Assembly (NCBI GenBank): GCA_963575745.1
Contig: CAUYUJ010000348.1
Span: 112,710 to 176,709 of the forward strand
DNA length: 64,000 nucleotides
Origin: Prorocentrum cordatum
Lineage: Eukaryota > Sar > Dinophyceae > Prorocentrales > Prorocentraceae
Direction: 5' to 3'
Shown: piece by piece, positions 49,874 through 58,834 of the stretch
Layout: each line of letters begins with the position of its first letter
Position numbering within the stretch: position 1 is the first letter of the stretch
Translations under genes and position numbers: made by a program
Notes under the pieces: model-generated
Told to the model about the DNA's origin: nothing
Database searches by the model: none
Seen by the model: the letters and a program-made list of their open reading frames with translations, nothing else

Positions 49874-49895
49874 CTTGAGCCACAATGGCTACGGA
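49874..49895 (-). other. Dinoflagellate spliced-leader relic
   Basis: The minus strand starts TCCGTAGCCATT and ends GGCTCAAG, matching the 22-nt dinoflagellate spliced leader at 21 positions. The only change is TTTTGG to TTGTGG. It is followed by GGGCATTC, not a GT donor, so this is a spliced mRNA end and not an SL RNA gene. It marks the 5' end of LINE-1, directly against (GGA)n. Confidence 0.92.
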
Positions 49896-49896
49896 T

Positions 49897-50400
49897 CCCC
49901 TCCTCCTCCTCCTCCTCCTCCTCCTCCTCATCCTCCTCCTCCTCTTGCTCCTCCTCCTCCTCCTCCTCCTCCTCCTCCTCCTCCTCCTCCTCCTGCTCCT
50001 CCCCCTCCTCCTCCTCCTCTTCCTCCTCCTCCTCCTCCTCCTCCTCCTCCTCTCCTCCTCCTCCTCCTCCTCCTCCTCCTTGTCCTTAACCGTATCATTA
50101 CCCTTATCCCTTATCCACCTCAACCTCCTCCTCCTCCTCCTCCTCCTCCTCCTGTTCCTCCTCCTGTTCCTCCTCCTGCTCCTCCTCCTTCTCCTCCCCT
50201 CCTCTTCTCTTTCTCCTCCTCCTCCCCCCCCTCCTCCTCCTGTTCCTCCTCCTGCTCCTCCTCTCCTCCCTCCTCCTCTCCTCCTCCTCCTCCTCCTCCT
50301 CCTCTTCCTCATCTTATCCTTATCCTTATCCTCCTCCTCCTCCTCCTCCTTCTCTCCTCCTCCTCCTCCTCCTCTTCCTCCTCCTCTTCCCTCCTCTCCT
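49897..50400. repeat. (TCC)n tract
   Basis: TCC repeats with TGTTCC, TGCTCC and CTTATCC variants. This is the 5' border of LINE-1. Confidence 0.95.
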
Positions 50401-50575
50401 GAGGGGCGCCCTGGCCGCCAGGAGCTGCCGGCCCTGCAGGGCCGAGGCGGCGGCTGCCCCAGACGCGCCCTCCTGTGGGAGAGGGGCGGCCCAGGACTCC
50501 GCTCGCAGAAGGCCGCGAGCCGCGGCGAGGGCCGCTGCCCCGGGGCAGGCAAAAGGGGGAGGAGATTAGGGAAGG
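50401..50575 (-). CDS. Possible GC-rich exon
   Basis: A unique island of about 175 bp between TCC tracts. On the minus strand it is Gly/Arg/Pro-rich. Candidate AG sites exist (GCCCTGCAGGGCC) but no frame is clearly better. It is listed because its composition resembles the coding islands at 1-30 kb. Confidence 0.2.
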
Positions 50576-50985
50576 TCCTCCTCCGCCTCCTCCTCCGCCT
50601 ATCCTCCTCCTCCTCCTCCAGCTCCTCCTCCTCCTCCTCATCCTCCCTCTGCTAGCTCTTACCTCATCCTTCCTCTCTCCTCTCCTCCTCCTTCCTCTTT
50701 TCTGCCAACTCCTCCTCCTCCTCCTTCATCTGACCTCCCTCCTCCTCCTCCTCCTCCTCCTCCTCCTCCTCCTCCTCCTCTTCCTATTCTTCCTCGTCCT
50801 CTTGTTCCTCCTCCTCCTCCTCATTCTCCTCCTCCTCCTCCTCCTCCCCCTCCGCCTCCTCCTCCTCCTCCTCCTCCTCCTCCTGCTCCTCCTCCTCCTC
50901 TTTTCCTCCTCCTCCTCTTTTCCTCCTCCTCCTCCTCCTCCTCCTCCTCCTCCTCCTCCTCCTCTCTCCTGCCACCTCCTCCTCC
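50576..50985. repeat. (TCC)n tract
   Basis: TCC repeats with TTTTCC, ATTCTTCC and CCGCCTCC variants. Confidence 0.95.
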
Positions 50986-50989
50986 TCTT

Positions 50990-51465
50990 CCTTCCCTTTT
51001 CCTCCCCACCTATGCTTCCTACTCCCCTTCCTCCTTCGTCCTCACCACTTTCCTTCAGTTGCGGCTCCGGTCGGAGGAGGCGAATGAGGAGGAAGAGGGG
51101 GAGGAGGCGGAGGAGGGGGAGGATCAGATCGGACGCCGATCGGGGCAGATACTAGAGTCGTGGACACGAGTGCGCCCTGGGACGAGGAGGATGGTGCTGA
51201 TGATGGACGGTGGATGCGGTCGGGGAGCTGTAAAACTCGAGTTCGGGAGACTCGGATTGGCCTGACGGGGCCTTCAAGAAAATGACGAGACCCAATCTGG
51301 ATGTTGACGCGAACGCACGCTGCCAAAATCTAACGCGCATTGGACCCGTCAAAATTCAGGACGGGCCCATCAAAAAGCGTCGGCAAACCCAAGTTGCGGC
51401 GAACTCAAGTCTTACGTTTCCCGGGATAGTGGATGGTGGGCGATGGCGTCGGGTGGAGATGGCAA
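50990..51465. other. Mixed stretch, no confident gene
   Basis: Pyrimidine-rich at the left, then GGAGGAGG, then about 280 bp of unique sequence. No repeat family or coding frame with support. Confidence 0.4.
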
Positions 51466-51469
51466 TGAT

Positions 51470-51913
51470 GACGACGGGGAAGACAGAGGTTGGGCGGTGG
51501 ATAATAAAGATGGTGCTGATACCTGTTCTTACGATTGTGATACCGATACTGCCGATGCTGATAACGGTGTGAAGAATGGTGGTGCTGACGATCGCGATCC
51601 TCATTGGAGCTGCTGATGGTGATGGTGATGCTGAGGACGATGCCCGCACTTGAAGAGTATGGTGATGATGCTCACGATGAACATGTTGATGCCAATGCTG
51701 ACGCTGGTGTATGATAACGATTGATGGTGATGATGACGGCGTGATGGTGTTGATGATGCTGATGCTGGTGATGATGATGCTGATGATGATGGTGCTGATG
51801 ATGCGGATCATGATGCTGATCATGCTGGTGATGAGGCTGATGATGATGATGCTGATGTTGATGATGATGCTGATGCTGATGATGCTGGTAAGGATGCTGA
51901 TGCGAATGATGAC

Positions 51914-51970
<57 letters not shown>

Positions 51971-52185
51971 GATGATCATGATGGTGGTGATGGTAATGAT
52001 GATGCTGCTGATGATGATGATGATGATAATGGTGGTGATGGCGGCTTTTCTAATGGTGCTGGCTAGTAGGATGACGACGATGATGATGCGGATGCTGGTG
52101 CTGGTGCTGGTGCTGCTGATGATGAGGATAACGATGATGGTGAAGTTGCTCTTGATGGTGAGGAGGAGGATGATAATGATGGTGG
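51470..52185. repeat. (GAT)n imperfect microsatellite
   Basis: About 700 bp of GAT/ATG triplets with GCTGATGATGATGCTG variants. It is the reverse complement type of the (ATC)n block at 36815-38935. Confidence 0.93.
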
Positions 52186-52189
52186 GAGC

Positions 52190-52340
52190 GGGCCTTGGAG
52201 GGACGGGGCCCTGGAATTGTCCCCCCGCTTCCTGGCCCCCCGGGGACCTCCAGGGGCCTTCGACGCCGTCGACGGAACGACTCGGGAGGGAGACCCAGCT
52301 CTGAGGCGAGCCCCTGGGTCTAGGACCAGCTTCCGCTACA
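52190..52340. other. Unique spacer, possible decayed R5
   Basis: GACGGAACGACTCGGGAGGG resembles part of R5, but the core GGCCCCCAGAGGCCG is absent. No gene is supported. Confidence 0.35.
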
Positions 52341-52341
52341 T

Positions 52342-52480
52342 CACGGGGCGGAGGAGGAGGCGAAGGAGGAGGAGGAGGAGGAGGAGGAGGAGCAGGAGAA
52401 GGAGGAGGAGGAGGAGAAGGAGGAGGAGGGGAAGGAGGAGAAGGATGAGGAGGAGGAGGAGGAGGAGAAGGAGGGACGAG
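52342..52480. repeat. (GGA)n tract
   Basis: GGA/GAAGGAGGAGG repeats. Confidence 0.95.
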
Positions 52481-52489
52481 GCCCCCTGA

Positions 52490-52650
52490 AGAAGGGCCGA
52501 GGGCGAGTTGGCTTCGAGGATCGAGGGCCGAAGCTTCTGGGACGTGTTCTTGAAGCGAAGCGTTTCGGCCCCAGCCGTGAGGAAGGGGGACCGAAAGGAG
52601 AAGTACAAGCCGCCCCCCTCCGTGCCCAGGGCGGCTCGGGCCAGTCCCGC
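52490..52650. other. Unique island, possible exon
   Basis: The plus strand reads ASRIEGRSFWDVFLKRSVSA followed by PAVRKGDRKEKYK, and the minus strand is also open. No splice boundaries are convincing. Confidence 0.25.
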
Positions 52651-52659
52651 TGGCTCGGC

Positions 52660-52905
52660 CCTTACGTCCCCCTCTCCTCCTCCTCCGCCCCCCTCTCTCC
52701 CTCTCGCTCGGCCTCCTCGCCCCTCTCCATCCCTCCCTCCTCGTCCTGATCCTCCCCCCTCTCCCCATCTCCCCGCTCCCCCGTCCCTCTCCCCCACTCT
52801 CCCCTCTCCCGCCCCCTTCGCATGCCCTCTCTCTCTATCACTCTCTCTCTCTCTCTCTCTGTCTCTCTGTCTCTCTCTCTCTCTCACTCTCTCCCCCCTC
52901 GGTTC
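52660..52905. repeat. C/T-rich low complexity and (CT)n
   Basis: CCTCTCCCTC-rich sequence leading into CTCTCTCTCTCTCTCTGTCT at 52818-52895. Confidence 0.93.
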
Positions 52906-53079
52906 TCTGGTGAGGACGACCGGCCCCCATCCCTGTCGCGCTGGCCTGGAGGCCTACGAGCGGTGTGCGCACGTGACGGGACGTCTCCGCGGCCCGATCG
53001 GGCCACACCCCGCTGTCACAGCCGAGCGCTATCACAGCCGATCGCTGTCTCCTGGGCCCCTGGGCCCCTCGGGCGCGAA

Positions 53080-53158
53080 GCCGAGCCCGCTCCTGCTGGA
53101 GCCCGGATGCGGCGGCGGCGAGGGCGAGAAGCGCCGCCAGGGCGCGGAGGGCGGCCAT
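53080..53158 (-). CDS. Candidate first exon with signal peptide
   Basis: The minus strand has TCAAATGCTTAG, a possible splice or trans-splice acceptor, 7 nt before ATG at 53158. The peptide MAALRALAALLALAAAASGL is a textbook signal sequence (Ala/Leu core, small residues before Gly), followed by QQERARLRARGAQGPRR. A GA donor is possible at CAG|GAGCGG near 53098. If real, it starts a secreted or plastid-targeted protein whose other exons are not seen. Confidence 0.4.
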
Positions 53159-53244
53159 CGGGGAGCTAAGCATTTGAGAGCATGTGAGTGTCCGACGGCC
53201 CCCCCCCGCCTCGGGGAGCTCCCTTCTCGTTTTCCTTGTCGTCC

Positions 53245-53378
53245 TCTTCCTCCTCCTCCCGCCTCCTCCTCTTCCTCCTCCTCCTCTTCCCTCTCTTCCT
53301 CCTCCTCCTCCTGCTCCTCTTCCTTCTCCTCCTCCTCCTCCTCCTCCTCCTCCTCCTCCTCCTCCTCCTCTTGCATTC
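53245..53378. repeat. (TCC)n tract
   Basis: TCC/TTCCTCC repeats ending TTGCATTCC. Confidence 0.95.
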
Positions 53379-53514
53379 CATTTCCTAATAAATACGGGAT
53401 TCCTCCCTGTCGCGCCCCGAGGCCAGTCGAAAGGGCGGGCCAGGCGTGTCGCCTGAGACGTCCCCACCTCTTACGACTTGATGCTTAAGCAGTACCAGCA
53501 CCTTCCCAGATGGA

Positions 53515-54095
53515 GGGGGTCGTTTTCAAAGTGTGGCTCTCGCCTGAGCGACGTACATATTTTCCTTCCAGCAGTTGCAAGAGTTTCACGGCATGTGGGC
53601 ATATCGTTTCCAACATATGGCTCTCGCCGTAAGAGCGCGCTCATTCGTCTGAAACTCTTGCAAGAGCTTCACGGATTGGGGTTGAGGGCGAGTCGTTTTC
53701 AAAATGTGGCTCCCACTTGAGCGCTGCGCACATCAGTCTTAAACTTGTGCAAAAGCTTCGCGGATTGAGGGCGGGTCGTTTTGAACATGTGGCGCTCGCC
53801 TTATCGCCGCGGACATTCGGCCTCAACTCTTGCAAGAGCTTCACAGATTGAGGGCGGTTCGTGTTCAATATGTGGCTCTCGCGCTAGCGCCGCGCACATT
53901 CGTTTATTTCTAACTTGCTAAGCTTCACGGATTGAGGGCGGGCCGTTTTCAAAATGCGGCTCTCGCCTCGGCGCCGCGCAAATTCGCTTTAGACATTTGC
54001 AAGGGTTCCACGGACTGAAAGCGGCTCCGTTTCAGAATGTGGATCTCGCCTTATCACCGCGCCCATCCTTTCGTTTCACTGGTTCTCACGGTTAA
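53515..54095. repeat. About 85-bp minisatellite, seven copies
   Basis: GTTTTCAAAATGTGGCTCTC recurs near 53523, 53606, 53693, 53780, 53861, 53946 and 54030. CGCCGCGCACATTCGTCTTA and CTTGCAAGAGCTTCACGGATTG lie between. Confidence 0.9.
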
Positions 54096-54415
54096 CGTAC
54101 CGGAAAATATGTTTTGGAACGACTCAGGACTGTCAAGGCGCAAAGGTTACGTTGCGTCGCGGTGCTGAAGTCTCCAGAATGGTGTGTTGGCACGGTTAAG
54201 GATCACTCAGAGGCAACAGTCAGATTAACTCGTGGCTTGGAAGTCCTGAGAGTGGTGTTTGGGCACGCATCAAGATGTTCACACGGTTGTCCCCGCACGG
54301 GGCAATTCTCTCAGTGGACATGACCCCTTGTGTTGGGCCTCTGGAGAAGGATCTTGGAGGGGGGCTGTACATATCTCAAAATGTAACATCGTTAATGAGC
54401 CCTGGGGTTACATTG
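54096..54415. other. Stretch with no recognised feature
   Basis: About 320 bp of balanced composition. No coding signal or repeat family was seen. Confidence 0.4.
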
Positions 54416-54725
54416 GTCCTCCTCCTCCTCTTCCTCCTGCCGTGCCCCACCTCCCCCTATGTGCGGTCCCTTCTCCTCTGATCCCTCCGCCTACCCCGCC
54501 GGCACGCCCGTGCCTCCCCCTGCCCCAGCCCCTCTTCATCCTGCACGGTCATCTCATCCCTGCGCTCCCCCCCTGCCCTCGTCTGCTACCTCTGCTCTCC
54601 CTCATCTACCTCCGTCTCCCGCTCCTCCTCCGCTCCAGACCTCCCGCCCACCCTCCCCCCTCCCGTCCTGCCCCTCCCCCTCCTCTCATCCAACTCCCGC
54701 ACCCCTCTCCCTTACTCCCAGATGG
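54416..54725. repeat. C/T-rich low-complexity stretch
   Basis: CCTCCTCC, CCCCTGCCC and CTCCCGCTCC sequence without a fixed unit. Confidence 0.8.
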
Positions 54726-54844
54726 CGCCTACGGGTCTGGCCACGCCCTGGGCCACGACACCAGCTCGATCTTAGCTGCGAGCAGGCAGAGGTTGCCCAG
54801 AGCACGACCCGTGCAGCACCGGGGCCACGGAAAGATGCCGGAGG

Positions 54845-55020
54845 CCGTGGGATAGGCTGTGAAATATGGAGCTAATCGGCCGCAGAGTTTGGCCTGGTTG
54901 GCAAACGGCAAGGAGGCGAAGGAAGAGGACCGAGGGATAGGGAATGAAATGTGGAGCTGATCGGCCGCAGAGTTTGACCTGCTCGGAGAAAGGCAAGGAG
55001 GCGAAGGAGGATGAGACGCG
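54845..55020. repeat. Two-copy tandem repeat, about 90 bp
   Basis: TGGAGCTAATCGGCCGCAGA with GGCAAGGAGGCGAAGGAAGA is followed by TGGAGCTGATCGGCCGCAGA with GGCAAGGAGGCGAAGGAGGA. Confidence 0.85.
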
Positions 55021-55180
55021 AGGGAGGGCGCCGAGAGGAGGTCGAGGCGGAGGAGGGAGGCTGCCCGGAGCTTTCCTCCCAAGGGGCAGCAACCCGCGGG
55101 GCCTTCCTGGCTGCGAAGGCCCGTATGGCCGGAGGCGCTCGCAGAAGGGAGGAGCGCCGCGTATACAGTCGACCCGTATA

Positions 55181-55301
55181 ACAAGGATGCGCGATAAGGA
55201 TGCAAGGGCCTATTCGGTCGGGGCGCGGCCAGCGAGAGCAGCCAAGGATGGGCCGAAGGGGAAGGATGCAAGGGTAACTTTGGAAAGTCGCTCATCCTTT
55301 A
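55181..55301. repeat. R2 introner-like element, shortened
   Basis: ACAAGGATGCGCGATAAGGA with TGCAAGGGCC on the left and GGATGCAAGGGTAACTTTGG with CGCTCATCCTTTA on the right. About 30 bp are lost from the middle. Confidence 0.7.
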
Positions 55302-55675
55302 TGCGGGTTGAGACTGCACGTGGGAACCAACCCAATAGGGCGCACAGCCCAATGGACCCACACACACACACACCCTCTGCCCCTCCAGTGACCAAGTTGG
55401 CAGGCAGCTTTCCCTTCGAGTCCCAGAGGAAGGGAGAGGAGATTGTTGGAAGGAGCGGGAAGAGAGGAGTGGAGGGAGGCATGGAAGGACGGAGGTGGGG
55501 AGGAGTGGGGAGGACACCGATACCGCTCCTCCCTGGATTTCCCTGGACTCTCTCGGATGAAAGCTTTCACCGCTGCGAGCTACTACCACGAGGCTTTACA
55601 GATCGCCGAAGTCTAAGACGTGGGCGTGCAAAATCAGCCTCAGGGGAGGAGGAGTAAACGTCGGTCGGAAGAAGT
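55302..55675. other. Stretch with a (CA)n run, no recognised gene
   Basis: CACACACACACACACC at 55359-55374. Otherwise GGAGGGAGG-like purine-rich sequence and no confident coding frame. Confidence 0.4.
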
Positions 55676-55679
55676 TGCT

Positions 55680-55835
55680 AAAAAAAGCATGAAGTGGGAA
55701 GGCGGACGAGGCAGATTGGGCTCAGGCCCATCCAGAAGATCACAAAACAAAGCAAAAGCACATCGGGTCTTGAAGCAGGGAGGCGCTCGAAGTAGACTGG
55801 GATTTGGGCATCAATCAAACGTACCGAGTCTCAAC
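55680..55835. repeat. R7 repeat
   Basis: AGCATGAAGTGGGAAGGCGG, GGGCTCAGGCCC, AAGCACATCGGGTCTTGAAG and CAGGGAGGCGCTCGAAGTAG in R7 order. Confidence 0.75.
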
Positions 55836-55893
55836 AACGGGCGAGTAGTACGCGGGGCGATTAGCAGCGGGGGGGGTGCGGTGCCGCTCGAAC

Positions 55894-55944
55894 CTGCGCC
55901 CTCTCGGCGGCCCGGGCCACGGCCGCGCGGGACTCCCTGCCACC
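55894..55944 (-). CDS. Candidate micro-exon (17 codons)
   Basis: On the minus strand GGGGGCAG precedes and GTTCGAG (GT donor) follows exactly 51 nt, 17 codons, reading GGRESRAAVARAAERAQ. The composition matches the coiled-coil exons at 1-30 kb. Short length makes it uncertain. Confidence 0.4.
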
Positions 55945-55949
55945 CTGCC

Positions 55950-56380
55950 CCCGGCCACGGGCCGTATGCGCACCACTGCTGGCGCCGTCGGCAGGGGGCC
56001 TTCCGGGGTGAACCTCCAGGACGCCCCAAGAGGCCTCCCAAGAGTGCCCCAAGAGGCCAAAATCATCGATTGCCCTAAGGTTTTCACAGGTTGGGGGGGC
56101 TCTCTATATAGCCTTTTCGGCTTCCCGACGCTCCCAGACGGCCCTCGAGGCCCCCAAGACCGCCCTACGATGGCCCAAGGAGGCAACTACTGGGCGGTCT
56201 TCGCCGGGATGGTTCAGAAGGATTAAGCGCCATTTGGAAGCTACTACGCTGAATTAGGCCGCGGATTCAGCGGGATAGAGCTTGATGAAGCGGGACTAGG
56301 TCGGACCAGGCGGGCTTAAGCCAAATGCTAAGCCGGATTTCGGACCAGGGCAAAGTCAGAATTTGACCTCCCAGGAGTTG
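55950..56380. other. Stretch with no recognised gene
   Basis: About 430 bp. GCCCCAAGAGGCC and CCCCAAGACCGCCC motifs recur loosely, and TCTATATAG occurs near 56103. No coding frame is supported. Confidence 0.4.
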
Positions 56381-56384
56381 CATG

Positions 56385-56545
56385 CGAGATTCTCCACACG
56401 TACTCCTGAGAGGAGGAAGAGGTACCCATACCACTCCCTTTGCCTTGTTTTCGCCTTTGGGGGCCTCCTGGGAAGACCTCGTCGCCACCGCTGGGTTCGC
56501 CTCGAAGTCTCGGTCAGAACGCGCCCCGAGAGAGGATATCGGCAT
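56385..56545 (+). repeat. R9 repeat
   Basis: GGTACCCATACCACTCCC, GGGGGCCTCCTGGGAAG, TCGCCTCGAAGTCTCGGTCA and GAACGCGCCCCGAGAG. The reversed copy at 8845-8990 has the same blocks in opposite order. Confidence 0.65.
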
Positions 56546-56639
56546 CAGAACCTTTTGGTTTCCCAGCTCCTCAAACAAGGGAAAGTCTGAGGGGGGTGAA
56601 GATCAGCGTTCGAGGTTTGTTCCCGACGGGCTTCCAGCC

Positions 56640-56800
56640 TTGGGGTGCGTTCCAAAAGCTGCGCCGTGCCGAGAGCGTTCCGGGGGCGCCCGGATCGTCC
56701 CGAACGGCCGCTCGATGCCCCGGTTACTGGCTCGAGAACCAAGGCCAACGCTCGTACGAATAATGATATGATGAGGAAATCCTGGAGGCCTCGCGCGGTA
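56640..56800. other. Spacer with no recognised feature
   Basis: GGCGCCCGGATCGTCCCGAACGGCC near the left recalls a weak R5-like core. Nothing else is supported. Confidence 0.35.
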
Positions 56801-56804
56801 TCTC

Positions 56805-56935
56805 GAGACCCGATCCACGTCGGATCCACGTCGGGTCTACGTCGGGTTTGCGTCGGATTGCGTCGGCTTTACGTCGGGTCCACGTCGGAATCACGTCGGA
56901 CGTGCGTCGGAGCATCGCCGCGCGAACGTCGACCC
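56805..56935. repeat. CGTCGGGTCTA short tandem repeat
   Basis: About ten units of 10-13 bp, each ending CGTCGG (for example GTCTACGTCGGGTTTGCGTC). Confidence 0.9.
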
Positions 56936-57149
56936 AGATTTTACGGAGCGGACGTGCAGAGTAGATGGTACAACTGTTGCGTGGCGCGCGGGGCCTCCAG
57001 GATTTCCCCCATATACGATCAGCAATGGAGGGGGCCCTAAGACTTTGGGAGGGGCCCTAAGCTAAGAGGCCCGAAACACTAGCGATAGGGGGTGTCTCAG
57101 CAGATGTATCAAGCCAAACCAACCACATGAAATATCGCGACTGTAAAGA

Positions 57150-57640
57150 CGGGGACCTGAGGGGTGTGCCAAAATGAGGGGGGGGGGCCTGCGAACGCAG
57201 CCACAGGCCCCTTCAGTGGAGCTCCCTATGGGGCCGCGAGACGTGTAAGGGGTGTGCCAAAGTGAGGGGGGTGGCGGCATGCGAACGCAGCCACTGGCGC
57301 CTTCGGTGGAGCTCCCTATGGGGCCACGAGACGTGTGAGGGGTGTGCCAAAGTGAGGGGGGTTGGCGGCATGCGAACGCAGCCACTGGAGCCTTCGGTGG
57401 AGCTCCCTATGGGGCCGCGAGACGTGTGAGGGGTGTGCCAAAGTGAGGGGGGTTGGCGGCATGCGAACGCAGCCACTGGAGCCTTCGGTGGAGCTCCCTA
57501 TGGGGCCGCGAGACGTGTGAGGGGTGTGCCAAAGTGAGGGGGTGGCGGCATGCGAACGCAGCCACTGGCGCCTTCGGTGTAGCTCCTAATGGGGCCACGA
57601 AACGTTTGAGGGGTGTGTCAAAGTGAAGGGGGTGACGGGA
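57150..57640. repeat. 90-bp minisatellite, five copies
   Basis: GCGAACGCAGCCACTGG recurs at 57191, 57281, 57372, 57463 and 57552, a spacing of 89-91 bp. Between are GGAGCTCCCTATGGGGCC, ACGTGTGAGGGGTGTGCC and AAAGTGAGGGGG. The copies are over 90% alike, so the array is young. Confidence 0.95.
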
Positions 57641-57654
57641 GGAGGGAGGATGGG

Positions 57655-57718
57655 GCGGAGGAGGGGCGGAGGAGGAGGAGGAGGAGGAGGAGGAGGAGGA
57701 GGAGGAGGAGGAGAAGGG
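57655..57718. repeat. (GGA)n tract
   Basis: GGAGGAGGAGGAGGAGGAGG, 15-20 units. Confidence 0.95.
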
Positions 57719-57724
57719 CGCGGG

Positions 57725-57850
57725 GACTGTCACTTCAAAACGAGGACCCAACTCAACACAGGTTGGTTGGGACAAGAAATATGTCGTCTGCTGGAATAGG
57801 AAAGCGATTGAAAGACAGCGGGACCTGGAAATACTAACGACCGGCGGGTA
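57725..57850. repeat. R7-like repeat, right half
   Basis: GGAATAGGAAAGCGATTGAA and ACTAACGACCGGCGGGTAGC resemble the right half of R7. The left half is not recognisable. Confidence 0.45.
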
Positions 57851-57865
57851 GCGGTATCGCTACAA

Positions 57866-58042
57866 TCAAAACTGATAGTAAGGATGCGCGATAAGGATGC
57901 AAGGGCATTGGACGCCCATGTCGAAGCTTTGCGAGCGGGGCTGGCCTTCAATAGCGGTTGAGGATGGACAGAAGATGACCGAAGAGGTAAGGATGCATGG
58001 GTACCCTTGGGAAGGTTACCAATCCTTAACATCAGTTTCGAC
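57866..58042. repeat. R2 introner-like element, best copy
   Basis: Left TCAAAACTGATAGTAAGGAT and right ATCCTTAACATCAGTTTCGA form a terminal inverted repeat of about 20 bp with two or three differences. GTAAGGATG at 57878 is a strong 5' splice-site match. Internal: GATAAGGATGCAAGGGCA, TTTGCGAGCGGGGCTGGCC and AGGTAAGGATGCATGGGTAC. Confidence 0.85.
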
Positions 58043-58049
58043 CCTAAAC

Positions 58050-58235
58050 ATCTGGCTGCTCCAATTTTGTTCGATGCGTGGGCCCCGCAAGCCTGGACCA
58101 CTTCCCCAGGGCCAGCTTTTCATCCTGAACCGTTGAGTGGACGGTTCCGAGGCCCAGCGAGGTCCCCTGGAGGACGAGATCAGCCCAAAACCGCCCGCTC
58201 CGATTGTTTGGAGCGTCGGATCTCTGGGACTGTAC
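58050..58235 (+). repeat. R5 repeat
   Basis: AAGCCTGGACCACTTCCCCA, GACGGTTCCGAGGCCCAGCG and ending GCTCCGATTGTTTGGAGCGT with CGGATCTCTGGG. It matches 40045-40230 closely, including the inverted GCTCCAAATT/TTGGAGC end. Confidence 0.8.
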
Positions 58236-58239
58236 CTCT

Positions 58240-58560
58240 TCCTCCTCTCATCTTTGCTCCTCTCGGTTCGCCCGCCGCGGTGCCACTGGTCGCAGCAACG
58301 GCGCCGCAGGCGCAGCAGCGGCACGGGCGGCGGTGCACCGTGCGTGCAAGCCAAGGCGCAGGCTCTCTCGGAGAGGCGCCCGCAGACCTCTGTGGGCAGG
58401 GCCCCGGGCCCCGCTGGGCCTGCTGGCGCATCGGGCAGCCGCGGGCTTCGAGCAGGAGGTCTGCGATCAACTATAGTTTTGTCCTTGCAATGCACCCCAC
58501 GCAAGCACAACTTATGAGCCCTCAGGTCCGGTATGCGTCAGGTCTGCATCTACTATAGAA
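58240..58560. other. GC-rich island, possible exon, strand unclear
   Basis: About 300 bp of unique GC-rich sequence. Minus frames read LLLEARGCPMRQQAQRGPGP or CGRLSERACALACTHGAPPP, and a plus frame is also open. No pair of splice sites stands out. Confidence 0.3.
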
Positions 58561-58689
58561 TTGATGTGCGGCCGCGATGCTTCCGAAACGGCCCCAGGAT
58601 AGCCCAGCAAAGCCCGTCGGGAGAAGCTGGCAAGCAGAAGTGCTGTATGCTTCGACTTTGGTAGGGAAACAATCAGCAGCACGAAGGTG

Positions 58690-58830
58690 ACTTCTCGAAG
58701 GGCGGGGCGGATGTCTGGGATCGGCGCTGGAACCCTCTGCCTGGCGCGCGGAGCGCGCCAGGGGCGGCGCCGGAGGGGTGCCCCAGCTTCGATCCAAGAA
58801 GCCCGCGGGGACCTCCGAGATATTCCGTTC
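58690..58830. repeat. R3 inverted-repeat element, diverged
   Basis: GGCGGATGTCTGGGATCGGC on the left and CGATCCAAGAAGCCCGCGGG with GACCTCCGAG on the right. The centre has CTGGCGCGCGGAGCGCGCCA. Confidence 0.65.
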
Positions 58831-58834
58831 ACGG

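Larger units (their letters stand above)
42003..49895 (-). mobile_element. LINE-1, full-length but decayed retrotransposon with spliced-leader 5' end
   Basis: On the minus strand, from 49895 downward, are a spliced-leader copy, a coiled-coil ORF1-like region, AP-like endonuclease, reverse transcriptase, thumb/connection, RNase H and a Cys-bearing 3' ORF. Both ends abut (TCC)n/(GGA)n microsatellite, with the GGA strand in the sense direction. Multiple frameshifts and stops make it inactive. The region 44440-44975 holds a foreign-looking satellite. The spliced leader shows that the inserted copy came from a trans-spliced RNA reverse-transcribed to its 5' end. Confidence 0.8.

Noticed and set aside
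49874-49895. SL RNA gene
   Set aside because: The leader is followed by GGGCATTC. An SL RNA gene would continue with a GT donor and an Sm-binding site.
57150-57640. CRISPR-like spaced repeats
   Set aside because: The unit is a continuous 90-bp tandem with no unique spacers, no cas genes nearby, and the genome is eukaryotic.
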